Program-made: the position numbers and the translations under genes
Assembly (NCBI GenBank): GCA_031763025.1
Contig: JASSKH010000002.1
Span: 19,472,168-19,536,167, forward strand
Length of the DNA stretch: 64,000 nt
Direction: 5' to 3'
DNA from: Macrocystis pyrifera
Taxonomy: Eukaryota > Sar > Phaeophyceae > Laminariales > Laminariaceae
In this document: positions 33,776 to 46,500 of the stretch, one piece after another
Numbering within the stretch: the stretch's first letter is position 1
How the letters are laid out: each line of letters opens with the position of its first letter
Notes under the pieces: model-generated
Database searches by the model: none
Told to the model about the DNA's origin: nothing
Seen by the model: only the letters and a program-made list of their open reading frames with translations

Positions 33776-33970
33776 CCGCCTCTAAAGCGGTTCTTGGTAG
33801 GATGCAGCTCGCCCTTCATGCGACTCGCCCAACACCTCACGGCGCTTCGCGCTGGGTGCAAGCAATATCTGGCTGGTCGGTGAAAACCCGACGTGTTTCA
33901 TCCCGGCATTGTAGGGATGTCAGGGTCCATAGTCATACGACTACGGCCGTGCATAATAGTGAGTACACCC
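33775..33970 (-). repeat. dispersed 0.5-kb repeat, copy 3 (partial)
   Basis: Same orientation as copy 1. It covers only the AAGCGGTTCTTGGTAGGATG to CATACGACTACGG part and the GTACACCCCCC end. The other half is missing. Confidence 0.8.
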
Positions 33971-36180
33971 CCCACCCCCTCGTTGCTGTTACATGCTACT
34001 GGAACTTGGTATAATATCCCTGTTATATAATCCTGGAAACATGTATGTCTGTCTTCATCGTGGTCTCGCGATCCAGAGCGCTTCAGCCCCGCCTTGCCGC
34101 ATGGGTAAAAAGTGTGGGGGACACAACGACGTGCACGCTGGGTCTCAAGCCGCATCAAACTGCTGGCTTTACGACACATACACACCCAGGCCACTGGGCT
34201 ATTCCAGTTTTACCTGTCGACCCAAGCTATTTTGCCGATTTACCCGCTAAACGTTGGCCAAATCCATGCCAGAGGCCACATTTTTGTTTTGGAAGGTTGG
34301 TGCGGAAAGGGGCTTACTCCAGCCATAGAACCAGCATCGATGCTGGAATAGATCAAAATAATAAACGGGGTCCTAATTGTATACTTCTACAAGAACGGCA
34401 CGATTCCTGCGGATGGTTCGTTGGTATCCTTGCGGTCGGGGTTTCCAAGGTGTAGGAGATATTTATATTCCGGGGATGGACCGTTTGTGTTCACTGGTAT
34501 CACGGTAACAATAATAACACCAGACAGGACTCGTAGTGCTTTGTAGTGTAGTATTGTTATTGCCCTCGAAGAAACGCATTCAAGCGCTGTTCTCAGTTTG
34601 CTTGTTTTTTTTGTGAAGTCGCAGTTGAAGTCGGTGAAAGGGACGAGTGAGACCATTCGGCACCGGCACACGGCACCCCAACAGGCGGCGTTTGGCTCAT
34701 ACTGGGCGTTTGTCTGTGTGTTGGCTATCGGTACTACTCGTGGTTGTACTGGGCGGGGATATAAGATATAGGTCGTGGCTCTTATGTTTTTTGTTTGTTT
34801 ACTGCATGAAATAAACACAATTAACTGCACATACCACAATTCGATACGAGTTGACGAGGGAAGATTGTGTCAGTTGCGAGTCTTGGATGTGGTACATGAT
34901 TTTAAAAGAGCCCAATCCCATGCTTGTTTAGGGGGTTTTAACATTTTAACTCCCTTCTACTTTCCAGCTTCTGGACAGGTCGCATGTGATGTCGTCCCTT
35001 CTCCGCTACATTTTAATGGCCCAGGCAGTTCAGCATTCCCAACTGCTCGTCAATTTGCATCGAATTTTGCTAACTAACCCTTTGGAGCAAGAAAAAGTCG
35101 AGGGCACACAGAGAGGAGGAACACAATCAAGTAGGGGAAAGGAAGGATGTTCGACGGTAAAAGGCCTGCACCTGCCCGCCGTCGGTTGTACGTTGGTTGT
35201 GCAATGAAAAATATGTCGGTTGTCCAAGAAACACGAACGACGCTTATTACGAAATAAACGACAGATTTTGACAAGAGATCTCTGTGCCGCGAAATATAAG
35301 GGTCCACCATGAGGGGTTCGTGATCCCCAACAAGCAGTTCCACAACAACAGCATTTTTTTCCCACGTATGCACATTATGCCTACGAGTACTCGTAGAGTT
35401 GGGTTTCGTTAGGTAGAACTACAAAAACAAAATAGTTATGACAGGTGCCACCACTCCTACTGCCGTACCCGACATCTACAGCAGACCTTCTCCTGCTTCT
35501 CCGTCCCCTCGTCAGTAGGAGGATAGGCCTTAAAACACTACCTGCAGCATGTCTTAGGACACGGTCGGCACGTTGCTGCTGTGGACAGGCCCAGTCTGCC
35601 TATACAACTACTCGTATAGAGTTGGGTTTCCCTAATAGGTAGAACTAAAAAAGCAAAAACCGTTTGATGTTTTTGGGTTCAGTTTGGTCCAGCCATGTGC
35701 CTACGCACGTTGCCGCATATACTGTAGCTCGACTAACTCTGGACGAACTCCAACCATACCAGCACGAGAAGGTTTAGTTTGTGTGTGTGCGTGCACAGAG
35801 CCCGCCGGGACTGGCATTGGTGTTGTGTGCGTTGAGCGCAGTGGACAAACGTGGCCGAAAACAAAGTTGAATCACATACGATGACAGTGACACAGTGACA
35901 CACGAAAACGGAAAAAAAAACTACGAGCGAGGCACCCGACTCTCGTACGACTCACTATGAAGAGGTCCTTGAAAAACCAAGAAAACAAACCTAGCGCTTC
36001 GCGCCCGCGCGCCTCACCATAACATATTATTTGATATTATAGTAAGCTCTGGGTATTTATTTTGGTAGGGTGGCACATCCTGGCCCAGAAAAAACGCACG
36101 GCACACGGCACAACTCTGCAGCAGCATGCAGCATGCAGCATGCAGCAGGAGCAGCCACTAGCTCTGCAGCACCAGGGCAT
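33970..36180. other. no recognisable gene
   Basis: Short frames only. TACTCGTAGAGTTGGGTTTC followed by AGGTAGAACTA recurs at about 35,390 and 35,618, bounding about 230 bp, so a small direct repeat is present. The 35,300 stretch (GGGGTTCGTGATCCCCAAC) resembles part of the 26.6-28.0 kb array. Confidence 0.4.
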
Positions 36181-36184
36181 ACAT

Positions 36185-36695
36185 GTCACCGCCATGCAAT
36201 CCAAACCTCCAACCCAAGTACAACCCGCTTCTTGGTGCAGTATGAACTCGCAGCCATTACCCTGCAACAGCAGCAATGCCGGCGGCGTTGAGGGGCATCC
36301 AGCACTCGTGACTTGACCGACAGCCTCTCGTAGGAACTGGAAATAATCAACCACAATATTTCTCCGACTATATCGAGCACACGCAGCACACAAACACCAA
36401 GCTGCACAGCACAACCCAGCACAAAGGCAGTAATTCCAACGCCCCACCCAACTCCAGGCCAACTAGCGGATAGTAAGCCTTCACACGATGGCGCCCCACC
36501 CGGTGAACTCTGCGGTCCCAGAGACCTGACACGCTCGTCGGGTGACTGCTTTCTTGTTCAGCCTGCGCAGCCTTACTATTGTTCTCAACACCGCCGGCAT
36601 TGCTGCTGTTGTAGGGTGAGGGCTGCGAGTTCACACACTACACCGAAAAGCGGGTTGTACTTGGTTGGGATGGGGGTTTGGATTGTATGGCCGTG
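36185..36695. mobile_element. fold-back element with arms of about 100 bp
   Basis: 36,191-36,291 (GCCATGCAATCCAAACC to GCCGGCGGCGTTGAG) is repeated inverted at about 36,585-36,691 with few differences. A spacer of about 290 bp lies between. Long arms, short spacer and no coding capacity suggest a small nonautonomous DNA element or an inverted duplication. Confidence 0.65.
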
Positions 36696-36829
36696 CTATA
36701 TAAATGCGCTCCTGTTTCAGAGCTGTGCTCGTATAGTTGAGCCCCTCGATTCAACAGCATTATCCTTGATATTGGGCAGGCTCTTCTCGTGTCCTCATGT
36801 GGTAGAACCCCTCCGGTGATGTAGGTACA

Positions 36830-37010
36830 GTATGAGAATGGTATGGTACGTGGCACGGTACGGTGTGGCATGGTGCACGGTACGTGACATCATAAGTTGG
36901 TATGGTACGGCGGTACGGTTTATTTGATGGATACACTACATAGAAAAAATACGGTACGGTGTGATATGGTATGTTTGTGGTATGGTATGTTTCAGTGCAT
37001 AAGGTCCTGA
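36830..37010 (+). repeat. GGTACGGTATGG-type simple repeat
   Basis: Irregular repeats of GGTATGGTAC, GGTACGG and TGGTATGTT fill this stretch. No gene. Confidence 0.8.
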
Positions 37011-37605
37011 ATACGTCGTACGAATATCATCTGTAACGACCTCATATATCGATCATTGGATCGTACTATTGCGGGGGACCATAGCTAATTGTAGGGCAGG
37101 GCAAGGGTTGCCCTGCTGTTCCCTAGGTGTTACCATAAAATAAAAGGTTGGACGGAGGTATGAAAATTCTCTCGCGACGTCGATACTTGCCACGTAGAAT
37201 ATTACTTGTTTGAAGATGCTGCAGTTGCTGTTACTTCGAAGCAAAAAAACTAAACACAACATCACAGTCGCATCGCGCAGATTGGGATGACCTCGACGTG
37301 TCGCGAACACAGCCATACCAAATAAAACGCCGCGGTGAAGTCCAAGATGACAAAAGGCATACAAGTAGACTTTTCGCCGATGATCGTTACCTACATGCAC
37401 CCCGTAAACAACACTCTGTCGACCGAACAGTTAACATAAATGTAGCTGCGCAGAACTCGAAAGGCTGGATGCGCCGTGCAACATTTCTGCAAAATGCGTT
37501 CTAGCAAAAAGACGGAAACAAGACGGCAGGCAGTCCGAATCGAGAAGCAATATCACACAAAAAATCAAAACGTTGCAACACACATGTGAAGAACACGTGA
37601 GATGC

Positions 37606-38455
37606 TCAAGGCGGCGGTACGTCGGAGTCGAGTCGGCAAGGCACAGCTGCGCTCCCCACGTCGTAGTGGCCAGGACATCGGTAAGGCGGAAGCATGATGG
37701 GTCCTTGTCTACTCGCCTCGATTATCTCCGCGGGTTCTTGGCTTGCGCGCTCATGGTAGCTAGCACTACGGTATGGTGTCGTTTGTGCCTGGGGAACAGG
37801 CAAGGCCATACGGTAGACATACATATGCTGGAAACCATGATACCAGTCATAGTCGAAATCGTCGCAAGACGTGGTATTCCCCCCGAGTATACAATCGTAC
37901 TTCAACCACCGCCCGCTCGAACGCAACTGGGTCACGAAATGGTTCGGGATGGAGTAGATGACAGCTACGAGGCAGTACTCAACGCCTATCATGAAAATGG
38001 GTGACGGTGCTGGCGGCTCTCCGGCGTCCTCGTAGATGTCTACACGTGCAGACGCGAAGAGAAAACGGGATCTGGGGCGTTGTCCGCACTCCAAGGAAGA
38101 ATTGACCATGTGGATATGCTGATGTGCCGGGCTCAGCTCTCGTCGCAGGGGGGGCACGGAGCAGGTCCAGGAAATGAGAAGACGGAGGCGGCCCCGGTCA
38201 GGAACAAGGCATTGGCTGCATCCTGGAGTGACTGGGGTGGTCCATGCGGAATCAAGACTGGTGCGGTATCTCGCCATCGTGCACATTGGGATGTGGTTAT
38301 CTCGATATGGCCATGGTCCTCGACACGGCAATCGGTACTGTAGTTGCCAGTTGAATCCGAGAGCCGTCCGAGTGTACATGATACGAGCATGCCGTTCCAC
38401 GACGTCACCTGGGCATCCGCTGTTGGGGTGGAGTTGATCATCAGGTCGAAGGATG
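37606..38455 (-). pseudogene. USP-like protease C-terminus, remnant in copy 2
   Basis: Two frames together match exon 2 of the copy 1 gene. 38,441-38,133 gives PPQSLQDAANALF and PAPCPPC before a stop. The frame at 38,400-37,606 takes over with FASARVDIYEDAG, VEYCLVAVIYSIPNHFV, SGRWLKYDCILGG and HMYVYR. The Trp that is a stop in copy 1 is intact here. A small insertion near 38,060 (GAAGAGAAAACGGG versus GAAGAAAACGCG) causes the frame change. No Cys box is present, so no active protease can be made. Confidence 0.7.
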
Positions 38456-38521
38456 ATACCGATCGAGACCCCGGCCGCTAAGCGGCAGCACCGTTGTTGA
38501 CATGGGCCGTTATCGTTCTAA

Positions 38522-39272
38522 GGGCCACTCCAAACGAACAAAAAATCACGATTCGTGAGATTTTTGTCGTGAGGAATCGTGATTTTTTTGTCGTGAATCG
38601 CGACAAAAAAGAATCGCGATTCATGACGCTAATTGCTTTCCACTTTTCCCTAAAAAAAACAAAATCACGAATCGTGACGTTCGTCGTGTCTCAAAATACA
38701 CGTGATCAAGGCACTACGCAACCCACGCGCACCAACGGCATCCGAAGGTCGGAATAGGGGCATGTCAGACTCTGCTTCGTACGCCGCTGGTGGACAACGG
38801 GCGGCTACCCAAAGACACCGCTGGGCGCGGGCCAACGAGAAGGTTGTGGCCTGGACATTTTCAGGAGAGGGAGCCACTGCTGCAAGGCAAACAAACGCGA
38901 AAATGACTTGAGGACGTCACAGGCCAGGCCGGGCAGACGGCCTGCGAGATGGAATCTCGCGAAACGAGCTTGGCCGACGGTCGGTGAAGTTGGACTCTCG
39001 CAGGCTTGGTCAGGCTTCCGCCCGTGAATCGAATATGTCACGGGCTGGGCCAGGTGCGGACGGCCAAGCCCGGCCTGGCCGTGCCCCACTCTCGCGAGTT
39101 GCCCCAAAAAACATTGGGTTTGAAACATCAGAATTTTAATTATTTGAAAATATCACGATTCGCGACATTTTTCGGCTTTTTTCGTTAGAACTGAAATGTC
39201 AAGGATCGTGATATTTTGGCATGCCAAAAAGTCACGAATCGTGATTTTTTTTCGGTTCGTTAGGAGTGGCTC
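38522..39272. mobile_element. 0.75-kb TIR element, copy 2
   Basis: GGGCCACTCCAAACGAAC and GTTCGTTAGGAGTGGCTC form the ends, flanked by TAA (38,519-38,521 and 39,273-39,275). At the same place Helitron-like copies 3 and 4 read CGTTCTAATGATAA without insertion (44,212, 63,482), giving an empty site. Confidence 0.88.
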
Positions 39273-39999
39273 TAATAATGTAAGTATACGTAGGAAGAAC
39301 GTATTCGTATCATATAACTTCCGCTTTTTCTTGTGGTTTTGGTACTATAATTTTTTTGGTTTTGGCACGACAAGAAGTGGGTACCGTAGGTTGAAGGTAT
39401 CGAGAAGTCATTATCACTGCAGTTTTGTTTCGACCAGCTGTGTAGGGTGTTAGAAGGGTAGGTTGTCTGTCGTCCAACGATTTTGAGGCGTTTCAGTCGA
39501 TTTTCGTCCTCTTCAATGCCGGTCGAGCAACGTTTGCACAGCAAGATATAGGCGGTGTGTATGGTGTACAGGCAATGGACGACCGCAGGAATTATACTGC
39601 TACTACTACTGCTGTGCTCTCAAGTGGTTGCAGGGGACACCCTGCTACTGTGACGCAGCTTTTGGGTCCACTATATACGTCAATGAAAAATTATGACGAG
39701 CTTGTCGATCCAAAATACCAACAGCGCAGCTCGAACAACAGCAGAGACGGCGGTGCGTGGTGGTGGCGCAGGCAAACGGTGGCGACAGCAGGCACAGCAT
39801 ACTGCTGTCCTCTCGATTGGCTGTGAGAACAACAGCATTGCACTGCTGCTCAGAACAACAGCAGAGGAGTACAGCAGTTTTTTTCTTTCTGGTGGCGGTT
39901 TTTGATCGTTTTGGTAGGTGTGGTTTGGAGTCGGGATGTCATTCATGCTGTACATGCGCCCGTGCCCCCAACTCTGCCTACTATCCGTCCTCGGTGCTG

Positions 40000-40700
40000 C
40001 ATCGTAGGCTCCGATACACGCAACTACTGTGGTCATAAATTACACCCCACATATGCCGCCGTGCGCGCATGATTTTGCCTGCTGCTGGGGTGCTGCTGGG
40101 CGCCTGTTGCTGCTGGAGGATGAGTAGTTTTGTCTCGTGGCAGTTGGTCGTTGATCGTTGTGGTTGGTGTGGTCGGGAGGCAGGATACATACATGGGTAC
40201 ATAGATACATACACACGCCCGCGCCCCAAGCTCTTCCTATCCTCGATGATGTATCGTAGGCTCCGACACTTGCAACTACTACAGGTACAGTAGCCAAGAG
40301 TACACCCTGGATGTGTCACCTCACGCAGTTTTGCCTGGTGGCAGTTAGTTGGTTGTTGATCGGTGGGCGTGTTCGGGAGTCGGGCTACACACACATGCCC
40401 CCGCACACCAAGCTCTGCCCATCTATCCTCGATGACGCGTCGTAGGCTCCAACACACTTGCAACTACAGGTACAGTAGCCAAGAATACACTGCGGGTGTG
40501 CACCTCACGCGCTGGATTGGCCTGTTACTATGCTGCTGGGCAACAGCAGGTGGCGGTTGTTGTTGGTCGTCGTCGTGGTGGGCGTGGTCGGGAGTTGGGA
40601 TACATACATGCCCCCGCACCCCAAACTCTACCTATCCATCCTCCGTGATGCATATCGCAGGCCCCGATACAAGCCATCCATAGAGTATACTGCGGATGTG
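40000..40700 (+). repeat. diverged tandem units of about 190-250 bp in copy 2
   Basis: Each unit has CGTAGGCTCCGACACTTGCAAC, GTAGCCAAGAATACAC, a CCTCACGC stretch, GTTGTTGATCGTTGTGG and GGGATACATACATG. Starts are near 40,003, 40,254, 40,440 and 40,648. Copy 3 has the same set at about 44,926-45,600. Confidence 0.75.
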
Positions 40701-42031
40701 CCACCTCACGCGCATGGTTTTGCCTGCTGCTGCTGCTGCTGGGCGGGATGGCCTCAGCGATGTACAACAGCCTGCTTGTTGTACTCGTAGCACGCTCAAT
40801 ACGATATCTGTGCTCAGCAGCAGTTGTAACGGCACTGTTGGCCAATCACGGCCATTTTGCAAGTCATACGGTAAGTCATACCTCTGCTTTGATTGGTGCA
40901 AGCTCGAAAAGTCTATTAATAGTCTGTTTTTACGTTGTTTTTTTTGCTTGCAATGACTTTGTACCTATCCCTTGGCCCAGTGCCTGTCTCCTCTCATGTA
41001 ATAATTTTCTGCCTGATTGGGACCCGTTCCACTGGTCGAAAAGAAAAAAAAACGAACAGCAGAGCTTCCCTCTTAGCCTGGTACGCCGCCCGCCCGTCTC
41101 GCGACCACCTCACCACCGATTGGGTCCGAATAAAGTTTTCCTCCCTCTCTGCCACAGGGAGCGTCGTCGCCCGCCTCGCGTCAAGCCCGGTGCTCACCGT
41201 GGCCCTTCTTCGCCACTTCGACAAAGTTGGTACTCAAACTGCATTGAAGTCTCTTTGAACTTTAGTTTGGTCGAAAAAATAAGCACCACTTGAATACTAT
41301 TTCGCATATCAAAACGACTCTTATATCTCGTATATGGTGCAAGCGGAGCCTCACAAGGAGGCCAGACAGAGCCCATTCGTGCTTCCTGCGTGTCTCGAGA
41401 CACACGCGACGCCGAGCCATGCAAACGGTGACGGCGCTCCTTGCAACACCCACCTCTACCTGCTAGCACCCGCTGACACCCACGACGGCGCCGGGCTCGC
41501 CCGCGGTACCGTGTTCTGACTACACGCACGCGCACGAAACGAAATAAAATGGCTTCAGATTATATATAAGCAACGCTTGACTCGTACCTGGTACGTTCGA
41601 TTGAACACGAGTACACAGCAGTACAAGAAGGCGCTTTTATTGACGAACGTAGTGTTTGTTCGAAAAAATAATCTGTACCGGGACATTGTTTGCCATAAAA
41701 CGGTATACTTTGACAGAAAATGTCATATAACTTGGGTTTGGTGTGCCCTGATCACCTCGTTTCACTTTTCGTACCGTAAACTGGCAAACATACGTTGGTG
41801 TACCATTTTTTGGCATTTTCGCAAGTGAGACGGACGGACATGGATGTTTCGCCAAAAACGGTATACCTTGACGGAAAATGCCATCTAACCTGCGTTAGGT
41901 GTACCCTGATGGCCTGGTTTGAGTTTTTCGTACCGTAAACTGGAAAAAAAAAAAAAAACTCTGGTGTACCGTTTTTTTGTCATTTTGTCTGTTAGGACAG
42001 GAAACTAATTTTGCTTCTAGATTACCCTAGG

Positions 42032-42807
42032 TACAATCTAGGAAATAGGACCTACGGTGCACACAAACATCCATATATTTCCATATTTTTACTAACAATA
42101 TTTGGTCCTATTTACTATGGCCCCCCGTAATAATATTATAAGTTCGAAAATATAAGGCATGCGGACAGACGGCCAGACAGACACATTTGCAATTACCAAA
42201 ACAGAGTCTCAGAGAACAAGCTGCGCATGTGTCGCCGGCACACATGCTTCGGCAAGGGATGAAGAGGTTAAGGGGTTGAGAGACCACTTGGGATCGTCCT
42301 TAAAACTATTGTCGTGGGTGTTAAGGGTAAAGACAAAGCCAGTGTTGGGAGTCGATGGCACACATACTTCGAAGGGATGGGGAGGGGTGCTTGACAGATA
42401 TCAACAACACGATTGATGTCAACATCCATGTTATTGCATACAGTACATGGGTTATCGCAATGACACGCGCATGATGTTGATGTTGCAACTTCGTTTTAGT
42501 TATAGAATCATGTGCATGGTGCGTGGGTCTGCTGCTGTAAAAAAATCGGTTTATCACCCAGCAGCGTAGCGACGTGTGGGTGCGCGGGGTCTCCCAGCCA
42601 GTCCCAGTAGCCGTTGCCGGCCTGCCGTTGCCACTCCTGGACTAATGTTTTTGTCTTGAGGTCGATCGTCAACCTATGGGTTATGGTACGTACAGTAGTG
42701 GCAACAGCAGTCAGCAAGTAGTGTCCGGTTTGGCGGAGAAATTAAAACTAGTCAGAAGCCAGAACGTCGACAACAATACCTTCAAAAGTCGATAACCCAG
42801 CGCACTA
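42032..42807. other. no recognisable gene
   Basis: Between Helitron-like copy 2 and TIR element copy 3. It carries a direct repeat of GGCACACATACTTCG-like sequence (42,238 and 42,357) and otherwise looks unique. Confidence 0.4.
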
Positions 42808-43416
42808 TTAGCGCCGTTCTAAACGAACAAAATAAAATCACGTTTCATGAGATTTTTGTCGTGAATCGCGATGTTATTGGTCGTGAATCACGACAAAAAA
42901 AAATCACGATTCATGACGCCAATTGTTTTAGATTTTCCCTTAAAAAAAAACAAGATCACGATTCGTGACATTTTACCGTGTCTCGAAATACGCTTGATCA
43001 AGGCACAAGGCCACCCACGCGCACCAACTGTATCCGAAGCCTGGTATAGAGGCATGGTGCTTCGTACGCCGCTTGTGGACAACGGGCGGCCACCCAAAGA
43101 CAACGCCGGGCGCGGGCTAACGAGCACGCGGTGGCCTCGAAAATTCAAGGACGAGGAGCCACAGCTTGAAAACAGAAAATAAGTTAAAATGATCTGAGAA
43201 TGTCACAGGCCGGGCCGGGCAGACGGACCGCGAGTTGAATCTCGCGAACCGGGCTTGGCCGACGATCTCGCAGGCTGGGTCACGCTTCGGCCCGTGATTC
43301 GAATACAACACGGGCAGGGCCGGGCGCGGTCGGCCCCGCCCGGCCTAGCCGTACCCCACTTGCGGTAGTTGGCTCCACCCACAAAAACCGTTGGATTTGA
43401 AATATGAGGTTTTATT

Positions 43417-43520
43417 GTAGGGCAGGGCAAGGGTTGCCCCGCTGTTCCCTAGGGTTTTACCATAAAAGTAGGGCAGGGCAAGGGTTGCCCTGCTGTTCCC
43501 TAGGTGTTACCATATAACAA
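43417..43520 (-). repeat. tandemly doubled hairpin terminus
   Basis: The outer copy has the CCCCGC variant of the stem, as in copy 1. The inner copy has the fully paired CCCTGC variant, as in copies 2 and 4. Only the inner one continues into the element body. Confidence 0.85.
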
Positions 43521-46500
43521 AAAAAGGTTGGACGGAGGTATGAAAATTCTTTCGCGACGTCGATATTTGCCACGTAGAATATTACTTGTTTGAAGATGCT
43601 GCAGTTGCCGCTATTTCGAAGAAAAAAAAAAACCAAACATAACTTCACAGTCGCATCGCGCAGATTGGGATGACCTCGACGTGTCGCGAACACAGCCATA
43701 CCAAATAAAACGCAGCAGTGAAGTCCAAGATGACAAAAGGCATACAAGTTGGCTTTTCGCCAATGATCGTTACGTACATGCACCTCGTAAACAACACTCT
43801 GTCGACCGAACACTTACCATAAATGTAGCTGCGCAGAACTCGAAAGGCTGGACGCGCCGTGCAACATTTCTGCAAAATGCGTTCTAGCAAAAAGACGGAA
43901 ACAAGAAGGCAGGCAGTCCGAATCGAGAAGCAATATCACACAAAAAATCTAAACGTTCCAACACACATTGGGATGCGGTTATCTCGATATGGCCATGGTC
44001 CTCGACACGGCAATCGGTACTGTAGTTGCCAGTTGAATCCGAGAGCCGTCCGAGTGTACATGATACGAGCATGCCGTTCCACGACGTCACCTGGCCATCC
44101 GCTGTTGGGGGGGGGAGTTGATCATCAGGTCGAAGGGTGATACAGAGAGGTCTGATCGACACCCCGGCCGCTAAGCGGCAGCACCGTTGTTGACGTGGGC
44201 CGTTATCGTTCTAATGATAATGTAAGTATCAAGAAAAGTACGTTGGAAGCACGTATTCGTACCATAGAATTTCCGCTTTTTTCAAATTTGGTTTTGGCAC
44301 GACAAGAAGTGGGTACCGTAGGTTGCAGGTATCTAGAAGTCAGTATCACTGCAGACTAGTTTCGACCAGCTGTGTAGGGTGTTAGAAGGGTAGGTTGTCT
44401 GTCGTCCAACGATTTTGAGGCGTTTCAGTCGATTTTCGTCCGCCTCAATGCCGGTCGAGCAACGTTTGCACAGCAAGATATAGGCGGTGTGCATGGTGTG
44501 GAGGCAGAGGACGACCGCAGGAATTATACTGCTACTACTACTGCTGCGCTCTCAAGTGGTTGCAGGGGGCAACCTGTTACTACTGTGACGCAGCTTTTGG
44601 GTCCACGAGATACGTGAATGAAATTATGACGAGCTTGTCGATCCAAAATACCAACCGCGCAGCTCGAACAACAGCATAGACGGCGGTGCGTGGTGGTGGC
44701 GCAGGCAAACGGTGGCGACAGCAGGCACATGCGTACTGCTGTCCTCTCGATTGGCTGTGAGAATTGCACTGCTGCTCAGAACAACAGCAGAGGAGTACAG
44801 CAGTTTTTTTTTTTCCTGGTGGCGGTTGTTGATCGTTGTGGTCGGTGTGGTTTGGAGTCGGGATGTCATTCATGCTGTACATGCGCCCGTGCCCCCAACT
44901 CTGCCTACTATCCGTCCTCGGTGCTGCATCGTAGGTTCCGATACACGCAACTCGTCATAAATTACACCCCACATATGCCAACGTGCGCGCATGATTTTGC
45001 CTGCGGCTGGTGTGCTGCTGGGCGCCTGCTGCTGCTGGAGGATGAGTAGTTTTGTCTGGTGGCAGTTGGTGGTTGATCGTTGTGGTGGGCGTGGTCGGGA
45101 GTCAGGATACATACATGGGTACATAGATACATACACACGCCCGCACCCCAAGCTCTTCCTATTTATCCTCGATGATGCATCGTAGGCTCCGACACTTGCA
45201 ACTACTACAGGTACAACAGTAGCCAAGAGTACACCCTGGATGTGTCACCTCACGCAGTTTTGCCTGGTGGCAGTTAGTTGGTTGTTGATCGGTGGGCGTG
45301 TTCGGGAGTCGGGCTACACACACATGCCCCCGCACACCAAGCTCTGCCTATATATCCTCGATGACGCGTCGTAGGCTCCAACACTTGCAACTACAGGTAC
45401 AGTAGCCAAGAATACACTGCGGGTGTGCACCTCTCGCGCTGGTTTGGCCTGTTACTATGCTGCTGGGCCACAGCAGGTGGCGGTTGTTGTTGGTCGTCGT
45501 CGTGGTGGGTGTGGACGGGAGTCGGGATACATACATGCGCCCGCACCCCAAACTCTACCTATCCATCCTCCGTGATGCATATCGCAGGCCCCGATACAAG
45601 CCATCCATAGAGTGTACTGCGGATGTGCCACCTCACGCGCATGGTTTGCCTGCTGCTGCTGCTGCTGGGCGGCATGGCCTCAGCGATGTACAACAGCCTG
45701 CTTGTTGTACTCGTAGCACGCTCAATACGATATATGTGCTCAGCAGCAGTTGTAACGGCACTGTTGGCCAATCACGGCCATTTTGCAAGTCATACGGTAA
45801 GTCATAGGAGCTCTGCTTTGATTGGTGCAATCACGGCCATTTTGCAAGTCATACGGTAAGTCATACCTCTGCTTTGATTGGTGGAAGCTCGAAAAGTCTA
45901 GTCTGTTTTTACGTTGTTTTTGCTTGTAAAATATCTCTTGGCCCAGTGCCTTCATTCTTCATTCATGTAATAATTTTCTGCCTGCTTGGAACACGTTCCC
46001 ACAAATCAGAAAGAAAAAAAACGAACAGCAGAGCTTCCCTCTTAGCCTGGTACGCCGCCCGCCCGTCTCGCGACCACCTCGCCACCGATTGGGTCCGGAT
46101 AAAGTTTTCCTCCCTCTCTGCCACAGTGAGCGTCGTCGCCCGCCTCGCGTCAAGCCCGGTGCTCACCGTGGCCCTTCTTCGCCACTTCGACAAAGTTGGT
46201 GCTCAAACTGCATTGAAGTCTCTTTGAACTTTAGTTTGGTCGCAAAAATAAGCACCGCTTAAATACTATTTCGCATATCAAAACGACCCTTATATCTCGT
46301 ATATGGTGCAAGCGGAGCCTCACAAGGAGGCCAGACAGAGCCCATTCGTGCTTCCTGCGTGTCTCGAGACACACGCGACGCCTAGCCATGCAAACGGTGA
46401 CGGCGCTCCTTGCAACACCCCCTCTACCTGCTAGCACCCGCTGACACCCGCGGCGGCGCCGGGCTCGCCCGCGGTACCGTGTTCTGACTACACGCACGCG

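Larger units (their letters stand above)
37091..42031 (-). mobile_element. Helitron-like element, copy 2 (internally deleted)
   Basis: Left end is the hairpin terminus with a fully paired 9-bp stem; right end is ATTACCCTAGG. It contains a USP C-terminal remnant (37,606-38,455), a TIR element (38,522-39,272), the AATGTAAGTATC segment, a diverged tandem block (40,000-40,700) and the right-arm repeat (40,990-42,000). The helicase, Cys-box exon and intron of copy 1 are gone; the junction lies just after GATCATCAGGTCGAAGG. Confidence 0.7.
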
